NCBI RefSeq assembly: GCF_022811925.1
Contig: NZ_CP065511.1
Span: 124,001-188,000, forward strand
Reading direction: 5' to 3'
DNA from: Cytobacillus oceanisediminis
GTDB lineage: Bacteria > Bacillota > Bacilli > Bacillales > Cytobacillaceae
Length of the DNA: 64,000 bases
A program made the position numbers and the translations under genes. The notes beneath the pieces are model-generated. The model saw only the letters and a list, made by a program, of their open reading frames with translations, did no database searches and was not told the DNA's origin. Shown one piece after another: positions 32,909-40,664 of the stretch (positions are counted from its first letter, which is position 1; the number at the start of each line of letters is the position of its first letter).

Positions 32909-33076
32909 GTAAACAAATTGTAAACTTATACCTACATTGTATACACTTTCCGTATACATGTAAACAATGTTGCACACATCCTTATATGCCAACATGTACA
33001 CCTATTTGTATACTTGTTTACATTTTTGAATACATTTGTAAACATTATTGCATACTTGTATTCAAGTTTGTTTACA
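32909..33076. repeat. Centromere-like (parC) array of phased heptamers
   Basis: About fourteen half-sites of TGTAAAC, TGTATAC, TGTACAC, TGCATAC type or their inverse (GTTTACA, GAATACA) start at 32909, 32919, 32938, 32950, 32959, 32971, 32995, 33007, 33016, 33028, 33037, 33049, 33057 and 33070. Steps of 9 and 12 alternate, so every second site recurs at 20-24 bp, mostly exactly 21. It fills the gap between the divergent parM and GGDEF genes. It could be both the segregation site and the operator of the parM-parR unit. Confidence 0.8.
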
Positions 33077-33268
33077 CGCAAATTCATTTGGTGTTTTTCA
33101 TAAAATTTGATAGTTTAAGAGATGCAATAATATCCTGCTTGCCTCCAGGAGAAAACAATTAAACTGATTAATATTAAAAAATTTAGAAAATATATTAAAT
33201 TTGTCTACTTTCTAGAAAAAAATTCCTTTAAAATAAAGGTATAACAATAGGCAAAGGAGTACAGAAAG

Positions 33269-34537
33269 ATGCAAGGCTCCAGAATATTTATGGTTACGCT
33301 TTTTAGTGTTTCACTTTTCATCGCTGTTATCTCGGACGGGATCATCGTCGAGAGCTCTGCCTATATAAAGGCCCTGGTCATATACCTGCTGTTTTCCTGC
33401 TTGTATCACCATTTGCGGATTATCAGCAGAAACGGAAATACCTCGATCGATTATGGGATTAATTACAGTCTCTCCATTGGGCTTTTTACAGGGCCATTGG
33501 GTTTATTAATATTTGAAGCCATCTATCGATTTAGCGTTTATTTTTATAAAAAACACACAAAAACAGACGATCCGGATGAATTTTTCCATACATTTTATAA
33601 CATTGGCTCCTTTGTGATGAGCAACTCTATCGCATTCTATTTATTCAATCTGCTATATCCCCTCTTTCAGGATGCGGCATTCGGTTTTTGGATAGTCATG
33701 CTGATGCTGATTACCGTAACATCCATGCTTTCAGACATTTTCCTGATTACCGTGTTTAAATTGACAGGAGATATTAAAACGAAGCAGGAAGCGATTGATT
33801 TTATCAAAACTAGAAGTGTGCTGGATATGGGGAAGATTGCCTTTACTAATGGTCTTTTGCTGTTATTCCTGAATGAGGGAAAATGGGAAATGCTCATAAG
33901 TCTATTTATACTTAATTATCTTGTCAGCCGCTCCTTCCTGTCGAAATCGCAGATGCTGCAGAATAAAATCGAACGCGATAAATTTGAGCAGATGGCCTAT
34001 ACCGACTTTCTTACTGGTGTTTTTAACCGTGCTTATATGGATAAAAAAATGACGGAACTCAATCAATCGGGGGAATACATCGGGATTGTAGTGGCGGATA
34101 TCGACAAATTCAAAAGGATTAATGACAGCTATAACCACGCCGTGGGCGACCAGGCAATCAGGCACTTTGCCGATTCATTGAAGAGCTACCTTTCTAAAGA
34201 TGATTACTTATTTCGGAGCGGCGGAGAGGAATTTACAATAATTATGAGGTTCAGGTCATATGAAGAATGCTTGAATTTAGCTCAGAAAATACGCAAAGGC
34301 ATTGAAAACAGCACGTTTCATGCAGATTTTAAAGAGCAGTCCATTTCTCTTTCCTACACGGCATCCTTTGGACTTTTTTACTATAAAGTGAACGAGCTGC
34401 TTTCTATTGAAAAAGCTTATGTATACGCAGACCAGCTCCTTCTGCATTCCAAGGACTTGGGAAAAAACAGGCTATCATGCCGGGAAGAGCCAATCCATCA
34501 GCATAGCCACAAAGAAGCAATACTTACAAACGCATAG
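33269..34537 (+). CDS. Membrane-bound diguanylate cyclase (GGDEF domain)
   Basis: 422 residues. Six or so membrane helices occupy about 5-235 and the GGDEF domain about 245-405. The active-site loop is SGGEEF (near 315-321), an accepted GGDEF variant, with the metal-binding VVADIDKFKRINDSYNH before it. The inhibitory I-site would need RxxD five residues upstream; here it is SKDD, so product inhibition may be absent. The catalytic residues are intact and it should make c-di-GMP in response to an unknown membrane or intracellular cue. It is divergent from parM and shares the array region as its upstream DNA. Confidence 0.87.
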   Translation: MQGSRIFMVTLFSVSLFIAVISDGIIVESSAYIKALVIYLLFSCLYHHLRIISRNGNTSIDYGINYSLSIGLFTGPLGLLIFEAIYRFSVYFYKKHTKTDDPDEFFHTFYNIGSFVMSNSIAFYLFNLLYPLFQDAAFGFWIVMLMLITVTSMLSDIFLITVFKLTGDIKTKQEAIDFIKTRSVLDMGKIAFTNGLLLLFLNEGKWEMLISLFILNYLVSRSFLSKSQMLQNKIERDKFEQMAYTDFLTGVFNRAYMDKKMTELNQSGEYIGIVVADIDKFKRINDSYNHAVGDQAIRHFADSLKSYLSKDDYLFRSGGEEFTIIMRFRSYEECLNLAQKIRKGIENSTFHADFKEQSISLSYTASFGLFYYKVNELLSIEKAYVYADQLLLHSKDLGKNRLSCREEPIHQHSHKEAILTNA

Positions 34538-34550
34538 GAATATTTACAGC

Positions 34551-34577
34551 AGCCGCCAGTTTGAGCGGCTTTTTTTA
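34551..34577 (+). terminator. Terminator after the GGDEF gene
   Basis: AGCCGC and GCGGCT pair across CAGTTTGA, followed by seven T. Confidence 0.8.
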
Positions 34578-34769
34578 TGGGAATAACTTTGTTTTTTAGA
34601 ACAGTTTAAATACTGTTATTATTCTAAAAAAATATTCATTTATTTAATTCTCAGGAAAAATCAATTTATTCTGCCTGAAAAGTCAATAATAACCATCGTT
34701 ACATAAAATTTTTTTTGACAATTAGGAACTATGAAAGATATTATAGAATAGCTAAAAGGAGGATGAAAC

Positions 34770-36263
34770 ATGTCAGATTTTAATAGGCAGAAAATTGTTG
34801 AAAGTGTGCCTCAAAAAGGTTTCTTTGGACATCCTAAAGGCTTGTTCACACTTTTCTTCACTGAATTTTGGGAGCGCTTTTCTTATTATGGAATGAGAGC
34901 GATCCTTGTATTCTATATGTACTATGAGGTTTCAAAAGGCGGTTTAGGCCTGGATGAGCCTACAGCTTTAGCAATCATGTCCATTTATGGATCATTGGTG
35001 TATATGTCAGGGATCATCGGCGGATGGATGGCCGACAGATTGTTCGGAACCTCCAGAGCTGTGTTCTATGGCGGAATTTTAATCATGCTCGGCCATATTG
35101 CCCTTTCTATTCCTGGCAGCCTGGCTATGTTCTTTGTTTCCATGGTGCTGATCGTATTAGGTACTGGATTATTGAAACCAAATGTATCAAGTGTGGTTGG
35201 GGATATTTACAGCCCGGAAGATAATCGCCGCGATGCAGGTTTCAGTATTTTCTATATGGGTATCAACCTTGGAGGATTCCTTGCGCCATTAATTGTCGGA
35301 ACAGTTGGAATGAATTATAATTTCCACCTAGGTTTCGCAATTGCAGCTGTTGGTATGTTCTTTGGTTTATTAGTGTTTATTTTAACGAAAAAGAAAAATC
35401 TTGGATTAGCAGGAACTTATGTATCTAATCCATTATCTGAAGGCGAAAAGAAAAAGGTTTATACAAGAATTGGCCTTGGTGCTGTGGTTATTGCCATTTT
35501 AGTGGCCATCGGCATCCCTACTGGTCTTTTAACATTTGATTCGTTTATTGCCCTTGTTGGTGTTCTTGGTATTGGTCTTCCGATCATTTACTTTACTGTA
35601 ATGTACCGCAGCCCGAAAACAACAGAAGTGGAACGTTCACGCATCATTGCTTATATTCCATTATTCATTGCATCTGTTATGTTCTGGGCTATCCAGGAGC
35701 AGGGTTCAACGATTCTTGCGAATTATGCGGACAAGCGTACCCAGCTTGACTTTATGGGACTTGATATTTCACCGGCATGGTTCCAGTCTCTAAACCCTTT
35801 GTTCATCATTTTCTTTGCGCCAGTATTTGCCTGGCTGTGGGTGAAGCTTGGCGACCGCCAGCCTTCAGTGCCGCAGAAATTCTCACTGGGTCTATTATTT
35901 GCCGGTTTATCTTTCATTGTGATTCTGCTGCCTGCATACCTAGGCGGAACAGATTCTCTTGTAAGTCCATTATGGCTGGTTCTTAGCTACTTTATTGTTG
36001 TTCTTGGTGAGCTTTGCTTATCTCCAGTCGGACTTTCAGCCACAACTAAATTAGCGCCTGCTGCTTTCTCCGCTCAAACGATGAGCCTTTGGTTCCTATC
36101 AAACGCGGCCGCACAGGCAATCAATGCACAGATTGTTAAGTTCTATTCACCAGAAACAGAAATGACTTATTTCGGTGTAATTGGTGCAGCTGCAATCGTG
36201 TTATCCATTATCCTATTCATGTTGAGTCCTAAGATTCAAGGATATATGAAGGGTGTACGTTAA
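34770..36263 (+). CDS. Proton-dependent oligopeptide transporter (POT/PTR family, DtpT-like)
   Basis: 497 residues with 14 membrane helices. Family marks are the N-terminal FTEFWERFSYYGMRA, in which the E-x-x-E-R motif couples protons to substrate, the FSIFYMGINLGGFLAPLI signature and GELCLSPVGLS near the C-terminus. It imports di- and tripeptides. AAAGGAGG precedes the ATG. A conserved repeat end and a terminator begin immediately after the stop codon. It may work together with the large secreted protease at 44864 in peptide nutrition; this is inference. Confidence 0.92.
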   Translation: MSDFNRQKIVESVPQKGFFGHPKGLFTLFFTEFWERFSYYGMRAILVFYMYYEVSKGGLGLDEPTALAIMSIYGSLVYMSGIIGGWMADRLFGTSRAVFYGGILIMLGHIALSIPGSLAMFFVSMVLIVLGTGLLKPNVSSVVGDIYSPEDNRRDAGFSIFYMGINLGGFLAPLIVGTVGMNYNFHLGFAIAAVGMFFGLLVFILTKKKNLGLAGTYVSNPLSEGEKKKVYTRIGLGAVVIAILVAIGIPTGLLTFDSFIALVGVLGIGLPIIYFTVMYRSPKTTEVERSRIIAYIPLFIASVMFWAIQEQGSTILANYADKRTQLDFMGLDISPAWFQSLNPLFIIFFAPVFAWLWVKLGDRQPSVPQKFSLGLLFAGLSFIVILLPAYLGGTDSLVSPLWLVLSYFIVVLGELCLSPVGLSATTKLAPAAFSAQTMSLWFLSNAAAQAINAQIVKFYSPETEMTYFGVIGAAAIVLSIILFMLSPKIQGYMKGVR

Positions 36264-36264
36264 T

Positions 36265-36309
36265 AGAAAAGCGGAAGCCAGAAGAGTTTATGCTCTTCTG
36301 GCTTTTTTT
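36265..36309 (+). terminator. Terminator carrying the left end of the palindromic repeat (copy 6, partial)
   Basis: AGAAAAGCGGAAGC, the exact left end of the interspersed repeat, starts 2 bp after the POT stop codon. It runs directly into GCCAGAAGAG-TTTAT-GCTCTTCTGGC followed by seven T. No right end is present. Either a repeat was truncated, or its end has been recruited into a terminator. Confidence 0.75.
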
Positions 36310-36324
36310 GTGCAGTTTATTTCA

Positions 36325-36392
36325 CGGATTAGAATCTGCTTGGCCGGTATTTCTTTAAAATCGGCCGGTAAATGTTCTATTTGGGCCGGTAA
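36325..36392 (+). repeat. Phased degenerate array, GGCCGGTA dialect
   Basis: Three exact GGCCGGTA units start at 36342, 36363 and 36384 (steps of 21). A weaker ACGGATTA lies one period earlier at about 36324. A/T-rich filler separates them. The array sits between the peptide transporter terminator and the cupin gene 3' end. Confidence 0.8.
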
Positions 36393-36402
36393 ACAGCAGC
36401 CT

Positions 36403-36903
36403 TCATTCTTTCCACTCCGTCAGCATCGGCCCCTCATCACCATAAACAGGATCAGTCTGCGGAACCGGGACATTTTTAATTTCTGCAAGAGCCTGTACAC
36501 GGTCTGAAGGGTCTTTTTTCTTCATATTCGGGCTTGTTCCGCCGGGATAGGCACCCACGACTTCGAAGTCCGGACTGCTTTCAGCATTCTTATGTCCTGT
36601 GCCTGCAGGAAGGAGAATGACGTCGCCCTGGTGAAGTTCAAGACGCTCGCCCTGGTCACCGCCGATAAGGACGGTGGCTTGTCCTGCTTTGACACCCAGT
36701 ACTTCATGAGTGTTGCTGTGATAATGGTGGTAATCATACACCCCGCCCGTCCAGCTGCCGGTCCATTGATGTCTGTTAAAAGCCGCCTCTATTTCATCAG
36801 GCTGGTCCTTAAAAACGGCCTTGTAGATGATAACAGGGAGGTCCGGATTGTTGGGTATTTGCCCATCATCCGCCAGCTGGAATGTTTGGATTTGGCTATT
36901 CAT
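36403..36903 (-). CDS. Cupin-domain protein (YjlB-like)
   Basis: 166 residues, one cupin barrel. The metal-binding region DYHHYHSNTHEVLGV (about 58-72) provides the His/His/Glu ligands, and the second motif is GDVILLPAGTGHKN. Cytoplasmic; AAAGGAG lies upstream of the ATG. Such proteins are metal-dependent enzymes or small-molecule binders. The reaction is unknown and neighbours do not help. Confidence 0.82.
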   Translation of the reverse strand: MNSQIQTFQLADDGQIPNNPDLPVIIYKAVFKDQPDEIEAAFNRHQWTGSWTGGVYDYHHYHSNTHEVLGVKAGQATVLIGGDQGERLELHQGDVILLPAGTGHKNAESSPDFEVVGAYPGGTSPNMKKKDPSDRVQALAEIKNVPVPQTDPVYGDEGPMLTEWKE

Positions 36904-36927
36904 TTGAACTGCTCCTTTCGAATTGCC

Positions 36928-37773
36928 TCAATTACTTTGTTTAAACGTGTCTCCACCTTTGATGGTTCCGTTTTGGAATCCTTTGTAGAACCATGACTTT
37001 CTTTGTTCTGACGTTCCATGAGTAAAGCTTTCCGGAACTACATAGCCCTGCGCCCGTTTTTGAAGAGTGTCGTCCCCTACTGCCGTTGCCGCATTCAGGG
37101 CTTCTTCCAGATCGCCTTCCTCTAAATATCCCATTCCGTGGGCATGGTGGGCCCAAACACCTGAATAATAATCGGCCTGCAATTCAAAACGGACAAGATA
37201 CTGATTAAACTTTTCTTCACTCATTCTCTGGCGGAGCGGCATGATTTCCTCAGTCGTTCCAAGCAGCGTCTGCACATGGTGCCCTACCTCATGGGCTATG
37301 ACATAGGCCATGGCAAAATCACCAGGAGCCTGGAATTTCCTTTGGAGTTCTTCGTAAAAGCTTAAATCAATGTACAATTTTTGGTCGCCTGGACAATAGA
37401 AGGGCCCTACGGAAGAGGACGCTGCCCCGCACGCAGACTGTACGCTGCCTGAGTATAAAACAAGGGTCGGCTCCTCATATTGCAATCCCTGCTCTTCGAA
37501 TATTTCCGTCCAGACTTCCTCTGTATCCGCCAGCACAACAGAGACAAAATCAGCAAGCTCTTTCTCCTGCTCTGACTCTTCATATGGCACAGCTGTACCA
37601 GAGTCAGTTCCGGCCATATTGCCTAAAAGCTCACCCGGATCACCACCGAGGAAGGTAAATAACAATACAATAATAATTCCGCCCAGGCCACCGCCGATCA
37701 GGGTTTTTCCCCCTCCGCCCATGCCTCTCCGGTCTTCTACATTAGAACTCGCTCTTCTGCCTTTCCACTTCAT
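36928..37773 (-). CDS. Neutral zinc metallopeptidase (YpfJ family)
   Basis: 281 residues. It has a basic, glycine-rich start, one membrane helix (about 24-42), and then an extracytoplasmic domain. The zinc-binding HEVGHH is at 161-166 (YVIAHEVGHHVQTLLG), followed by FELQADYYSGVWAHHA, which provides the third ligand. CGAASSSVGPFYCPGD is a family block. The substrate is unknown. GGAGGC precedes the ATG. The cupin gene follows 24 bp downstream, so they may be co-transcribed. Confidence 0.87.
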   Translation of the reverse strand: MKWKGRRASSNVEDRRGMGGGGKTLIGGGLGGIIIVLLFTFLGGDPGELLGNMAGTDSGTAVPYEESEQEKELADFVSVVLADTEEVWTEIFEEQGLQYEEPTLVLYSGSVQSACGAASSSVGPFYCPGDQKLYIDLSFYEELQRKFQAPGDFAMAYVIAHEVGHHVQTLLGTTEEIMPLRQRMSEEKFNQYLVRFELQADYYSGVWAHHAHGMGYLEEGDLEEALNAATAVGDDTLQKRAQGYVVPESFTHGTSEQRKSWFYKGFQNGTIKGGDTFKQSN

Positions 37774-37859
37774 GATTCAGCCTCCTAATGAAACGCCATT
37801 TATCATTCATTTCATTAGTGTATACCCGAATTGAGGGGATTTATTAACTTAGCAGAAGT

Positions 37860-37894
37860 AAAAAAAGGTGCCTGCAGCAAACAGGCACCTTTTT
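37860..37894 (-). terminator. Terminator of the FAD oxidase gene
   Basis: AAAAAAGGTGCCTG and CAGGCACCTTTTTT form a long perfect stem around CAGCAAA. It is symmetrical and so may work both ways. Confidence 0.85.
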
Positions 37895-37901
37895 TCTCTT
37901 A

Positions 37902-39020
37902 TTATTCTTCTATCGCGCCAGCCGGATCATAGAGGCTCAGGTCAATATCCACCTCTTGCCCGAGAGCAAGCTTGGCCAGCTGGGCGCCAAGAAACGGCCC
38001 TGCGGTCAGCCCTGAGGCTCCAAGTCCATTTGCTAAGTATAGACCCTTTATGCCCGGAATGGGGCCGATAATGGGCAAGAACCCGGGTGTATAGGGACGG
38101 AAGCCCACACGTGCTTCTGTGAACGTTCCATCCGACAATCCAGGGGCTATTGCTAAAGCTTTTTCAAGAATTTCATTTAGACCGCCAGCTGTCACTCTTA
38201 AATCGTAGCCCATATCATCTTCATGGGTAGCACCAACGACGATGCGGCCTCCTTCAAAAGCCAGAATGTATTGATTGTTTGGCGGCATCACAACCGGCCA
38301 GTTGCCTGTATCCTCCCCTTCAAGCTGGAGATGGACAATCTGGGCTTTTTGCGGCTTCACATCCAACTGAATACCAAGCGGCTTCAAAAGCTCCCCAGCC
38401 CACGCTCCAGCCGCTGCAATGACACTTTGCGCTTCATATTGTTTTCTGCCGGCTTTGACTCCCATGACCTCATCTCCATGACACAAGAGTTCAGCTGAGC
38501 CATGCACCAGCTCTGCACCATGCTTTTCAGCTGCCCGCAGCAGGGCGTCCCTTAGTTCCCGGCCGTTGACGCGCGCCGCGCCGCTTACATGTACAGAGGC
38601 ATACTCCTTTGCTAAAGGCGGGAACAGCTCCAATGTCCGGTCTGGAGATAACGGTGTAATCTCCCCCATTTCTGGTGCATCCCCGCGCCTTTTTACCGCA
38701 CGTTCTTCCATTTTTTCAAGCTTTACAGGGTCGGTATGGAGGCTGACGGCTCCAACTTTCTGATAGCCCGTCTCTGTCTCGCCGTCTTTTTCAAGCTCCC
38801 GGATGAGTGTTTGATAATAGGCCGCTCCCCCTTTGGCCAGCGCGTACCAGGCCTTATTCCTCCGCTGTGTCAGCCAGGGGCATATAATTCCGGCCGCTGC
38901 GTCTGTGGCCTGCCCAGGATCTTTGCGGTCGATAACCGTGACTTCCGCTCCTGCCTTAGCCAAATGGTAGGCTGCAGAGGCCCCCAGAATTCCTGCACCA
39001 ATGATAATATGACTTTTCAT
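37902..39020 (-). CDS. FAD-dependent oxidoreductase, DAO family (YurR-like)
   Basis: 372 residues. The FAD-binding motif IIIGAGILGASAAYHLAKAG is at 5-24, followed by VTVIDR. The C-terminus has GFRPYTPGFLPIIGPIPG and LANGLGASGLTAGP, as in D-amino-acid and sarcosine oxidase relatives. It probably oxidises a small amine or amino acid. The length matches B. subtilis YurR, whose reaction is also unsettled. Single gene with its own terminator. Confidence 0.83.
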   Translation of the reverse strand: MKSHIIIGAGILGASAAYHLAKAGAEVTVIDRKDPGQATDAAAGIICPWLTQRRNKAWYALAKGGAAYYQTLIRELEKDGETETGYQKVGAVSLHTDPVKLEKMEERAVKRRGDAPEMGEITPLSPDRTLELFPPLAKEYASVHVSGAARVNGRELRDALLRAAEKHGAELVHGSAELLCHGDEVMGVKAGRKQYEAQSVIAAAGAWAGELLKPLGIQLDVKPQKAQIVHLQLEGEDTGNWPVVMPPNNQYILAFEGGRIVVGATHEDDMGYDLRVTAGGLNEILEKALAIAPGLSDGTFTEARVGFRPYTPGFLPIIGPIPGIKGLYLANGLGASGLTAGPFLGAQLAKLALGQEVDIDLSLYDPAGAIEE

Positions 39021-39153
39021 AATGACTCCTTTTTGCGATCTTGTTTGCCACTTATTTTACAAGAGTTTGGGGCAGCGCACAAAAAAATCATGGCAGATGC
39101 TTAGTCACATTTGCACAGTGATAGTGCTGGAAAGCTGCTGGGACGCGGAGCGA

Positions 39154-39346
39154 CCGATAAAGTGGAATTCTGACCGATATCCTTAAAAAAGTGGCCGATA
39201 AAATCAAATTTTGACCGATATCCTTGGCAAAGTGACCGATATATTTAAATTCTGACTGATATACCTGGCGAAAAGCCCTGATAAAGTTAATTTCCGGCCT
39301 ATATCCTGATCCAGCAATTAAAAAATTCCCTTTCTGCCCGCTATCC
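39154..39346 (+). repeat. Phased degenerate array, CCGATA dialect B (longest array)
   Basis: Cores start at 39154, 39174, 39195, 39215 and 39236 (all CCGATA). CTGATA follows at 39256 and about 39278, CCTATA at 39298, and a relic CCGCTATCC lies near 39338. The first five steps are 20, 21, 20, 21, 20. The flanks are GTGGCCGATAAA and TTGACCGATATCC forms. The array decays gradually toward the sspE end. It fills most of the 393-bp gap between the FAD oxidase and SASP genes. Confidence 0.9.
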
Positions 39347-39373
39347 TTTGTCCAGCGAATTATTCCATACAAA

Positions 39374-39411
39374 AAAACTGCATGACAGGCATAAAACCCA
39401 TCATGCAGCTC
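39374..39411 (-). terminator. sspE-like gene terminator
   Basis: On the minus strand, CTGCATGA and TCATGCAG pair around a 16-nt loop, followed by TTTTTTTG. Confidence 0.75.
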
Positions 39412-39413
39412 CA

Positions 39414-39605
39414 TTAAAATGGCTTATTCGGTTCATAAGTCGGCTGCTGGTTTTGTGCCTGATACTGCTGGCTTTTGGCTGCCGCATCCTGGACGTTTTC
39501 TTCAAGGGCAAATTCTGTGTCCATTCCTTTTTTAAATTGTTCCGCCTGGTTTTGGGCAGCTACGATCTGCTGTTCTTCTGTTACTTTGTTCGGCTGCTTT
39601 GGCAT
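39414..39605 (-). CDS. sspE: Gamma-type small acid-soluble spore protein
   Basis: 63 residues, rich in Gln, Asn and Ala, with no Trp and almost no hydrophobic residues. The block KKGMDTEFALEENVQDAAA corresponds to the GPR protease cleavage and repeat signature of gamma SASPs (TEFASETNV in relatives). Only one repeat is clear, so the protein is shorter than the classic two-repeat SspE. It would serve as an amino-acid store in spores and be degraded at germination. Expression under SigG is expected, but I did not identify the promoter. Confidence 0.82.
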   Translation of the reverse strand: MPKQPNKVTEEQQIVAAQNQAEQFKKGMDTEFALEENVQDAAAKSQQYQAQNQQPTYEPNKPF

Positions 39606-39673
39606 CCCTATCTCTCCTTTTTTTTAGAAGTATAGATATAGATTTTCCAAAGCTTCAGGCACTATTCACCTTT

Positions 39674-40651
39674 TTACAGGTCCACCTTTGTTCCGATGCC
39701 CTCGAGAATTGCTTTTTCATAAACGGCGGCAGCCACAGCAAGGTCAAAGTAGGCAATGCCGACTGATTTAAATAAGGTAATCTCTTCATCGTTTTCTCTG
39801 CCTGCGATCATTCCGGCTGATAATTGTCCGATTTCGCCGTGAAGGTCCGAAAAGCTCCAAACGCCTTCGGTGGCAGGAATTATGAAATCACCTGCTTCGT
39901 CTTTGACCCCTTCCAAGGTGTCTGCGACGATTTTAGAGCTTCGCAGCAGTGTTTCTGAGTCGACTTCCTGCATATGCGGAAGATAGGAGCCTACCCCGTT
40001 AATATGCGTACCCGGCCGGAGGGCCTTGCCTGAGAACACAGGCTTTTCGGAGCGGGTGCTGCAGATGATAATATCCGCAAGGGAAACAGCTTCATCTGCA
40101 TTTTCCAATATGGTCACCGGACCGTTGAATTCATCAAATTTTTCAGCAAACTCATGTGCCTTTGCAGCCGTCCGGTTGTAAAGGAAAATTTCCTTTATTT
40201 CGCGGACCTCCAATACGGCATGCAGCTGCTCTTCAGCCATTGCCCCACAGCCAATCACGGCCACAGATCTTGCCGATTTTTTCCCCAGATGCTTAGTCGC
40301 AATGCCGCTCACGGCACCGGTCCGGAGTCTTGTCAGGTACGAAGCATTCATGCATGCCAGATGTTCCCCTGTTTCCGTATCGCTTAATAAAATGACTCCC
40401 TGAGTGGTTTTTTTGCCGATTGCAGGGTTCTCCGGAAAGATGGTAACCACCTTCACAGCCGTTTTTCCAATTGGCGGCATGGCGCTCGGCATATAAAGGG
40501 CAGAGGCTTTTTTCTCCGGAAGATCCAGGACAGTTCTATGGGGATTCTGAATTTTCCCCTCCAGATTATGAACCAGGGCATTTTCCAGATCCTTAATGGC
40601 TGTTTCCATCGTATAGATGGATTTGATTTCTTTTTCAGATAATAAAAGCAT
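39674..40651 (-). CDS. Ornithine cyclodeaminase / mu-crystallin family protein
   Basis: 325 residues from an ATG at 40651 (MLLLSEKEIKSIYTMETAI) with AAAGGTAGA ahead; a longer upstream frame overlaps the transporter gene. The NAD-binding GCGAMAEEQ is preceded by the catalytic-region block LTRLRTGAVSGIATKHL, and DTLEGVKDEAGD lies near the C-terminus. The family includes ornithine cyclodeaminase, alanine dehydrogenase and ketimine reductases, so the exact reaction is open. It lies 13 bp after the MHS transporter gene, which may import its substrate. Confidence 0.87.
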   Translation of the reverse strand: MLLLSEKEIKSIYTMETAIKDLENALVHNLEGKIQNPHRTVLDLPEKKASALYMPSAMPPIGKTAVKVVTIFPENPAIGKKTTQGVILLSDTETGEHLACMNASYLTRLRTGAVSGIATKHLGKKSARSVAVIGCGAMAEEQLHAVLEVREIKEIFLYNRTAAKAHEFAEKFDEFNGPVTILENADEAVSLADIIICSTRSEKPVFSGKALRPGTHINGVGSYLPHMQEVDSETLLRSSKIVADTLEGVKDEAGDFIIPATEGVWSFSDLHGEIGQLSAGMIAGRENDEEITLFKSVGIAYFDLAVAAAVYEKAILEGIGTKVDL

Positions 40652-40664
40652 GAAATCTACCTTT

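Noticed and set aside
39154..39346. CRISPR-like appearance of the spaced repeats
   Set aside because: The repeated cores are only 6-9 bp and degenerate, the period is ~20.5 bp, and there are no cas genes. A CRISPR array needs longer, nearly identical repeats and uniform spacers.
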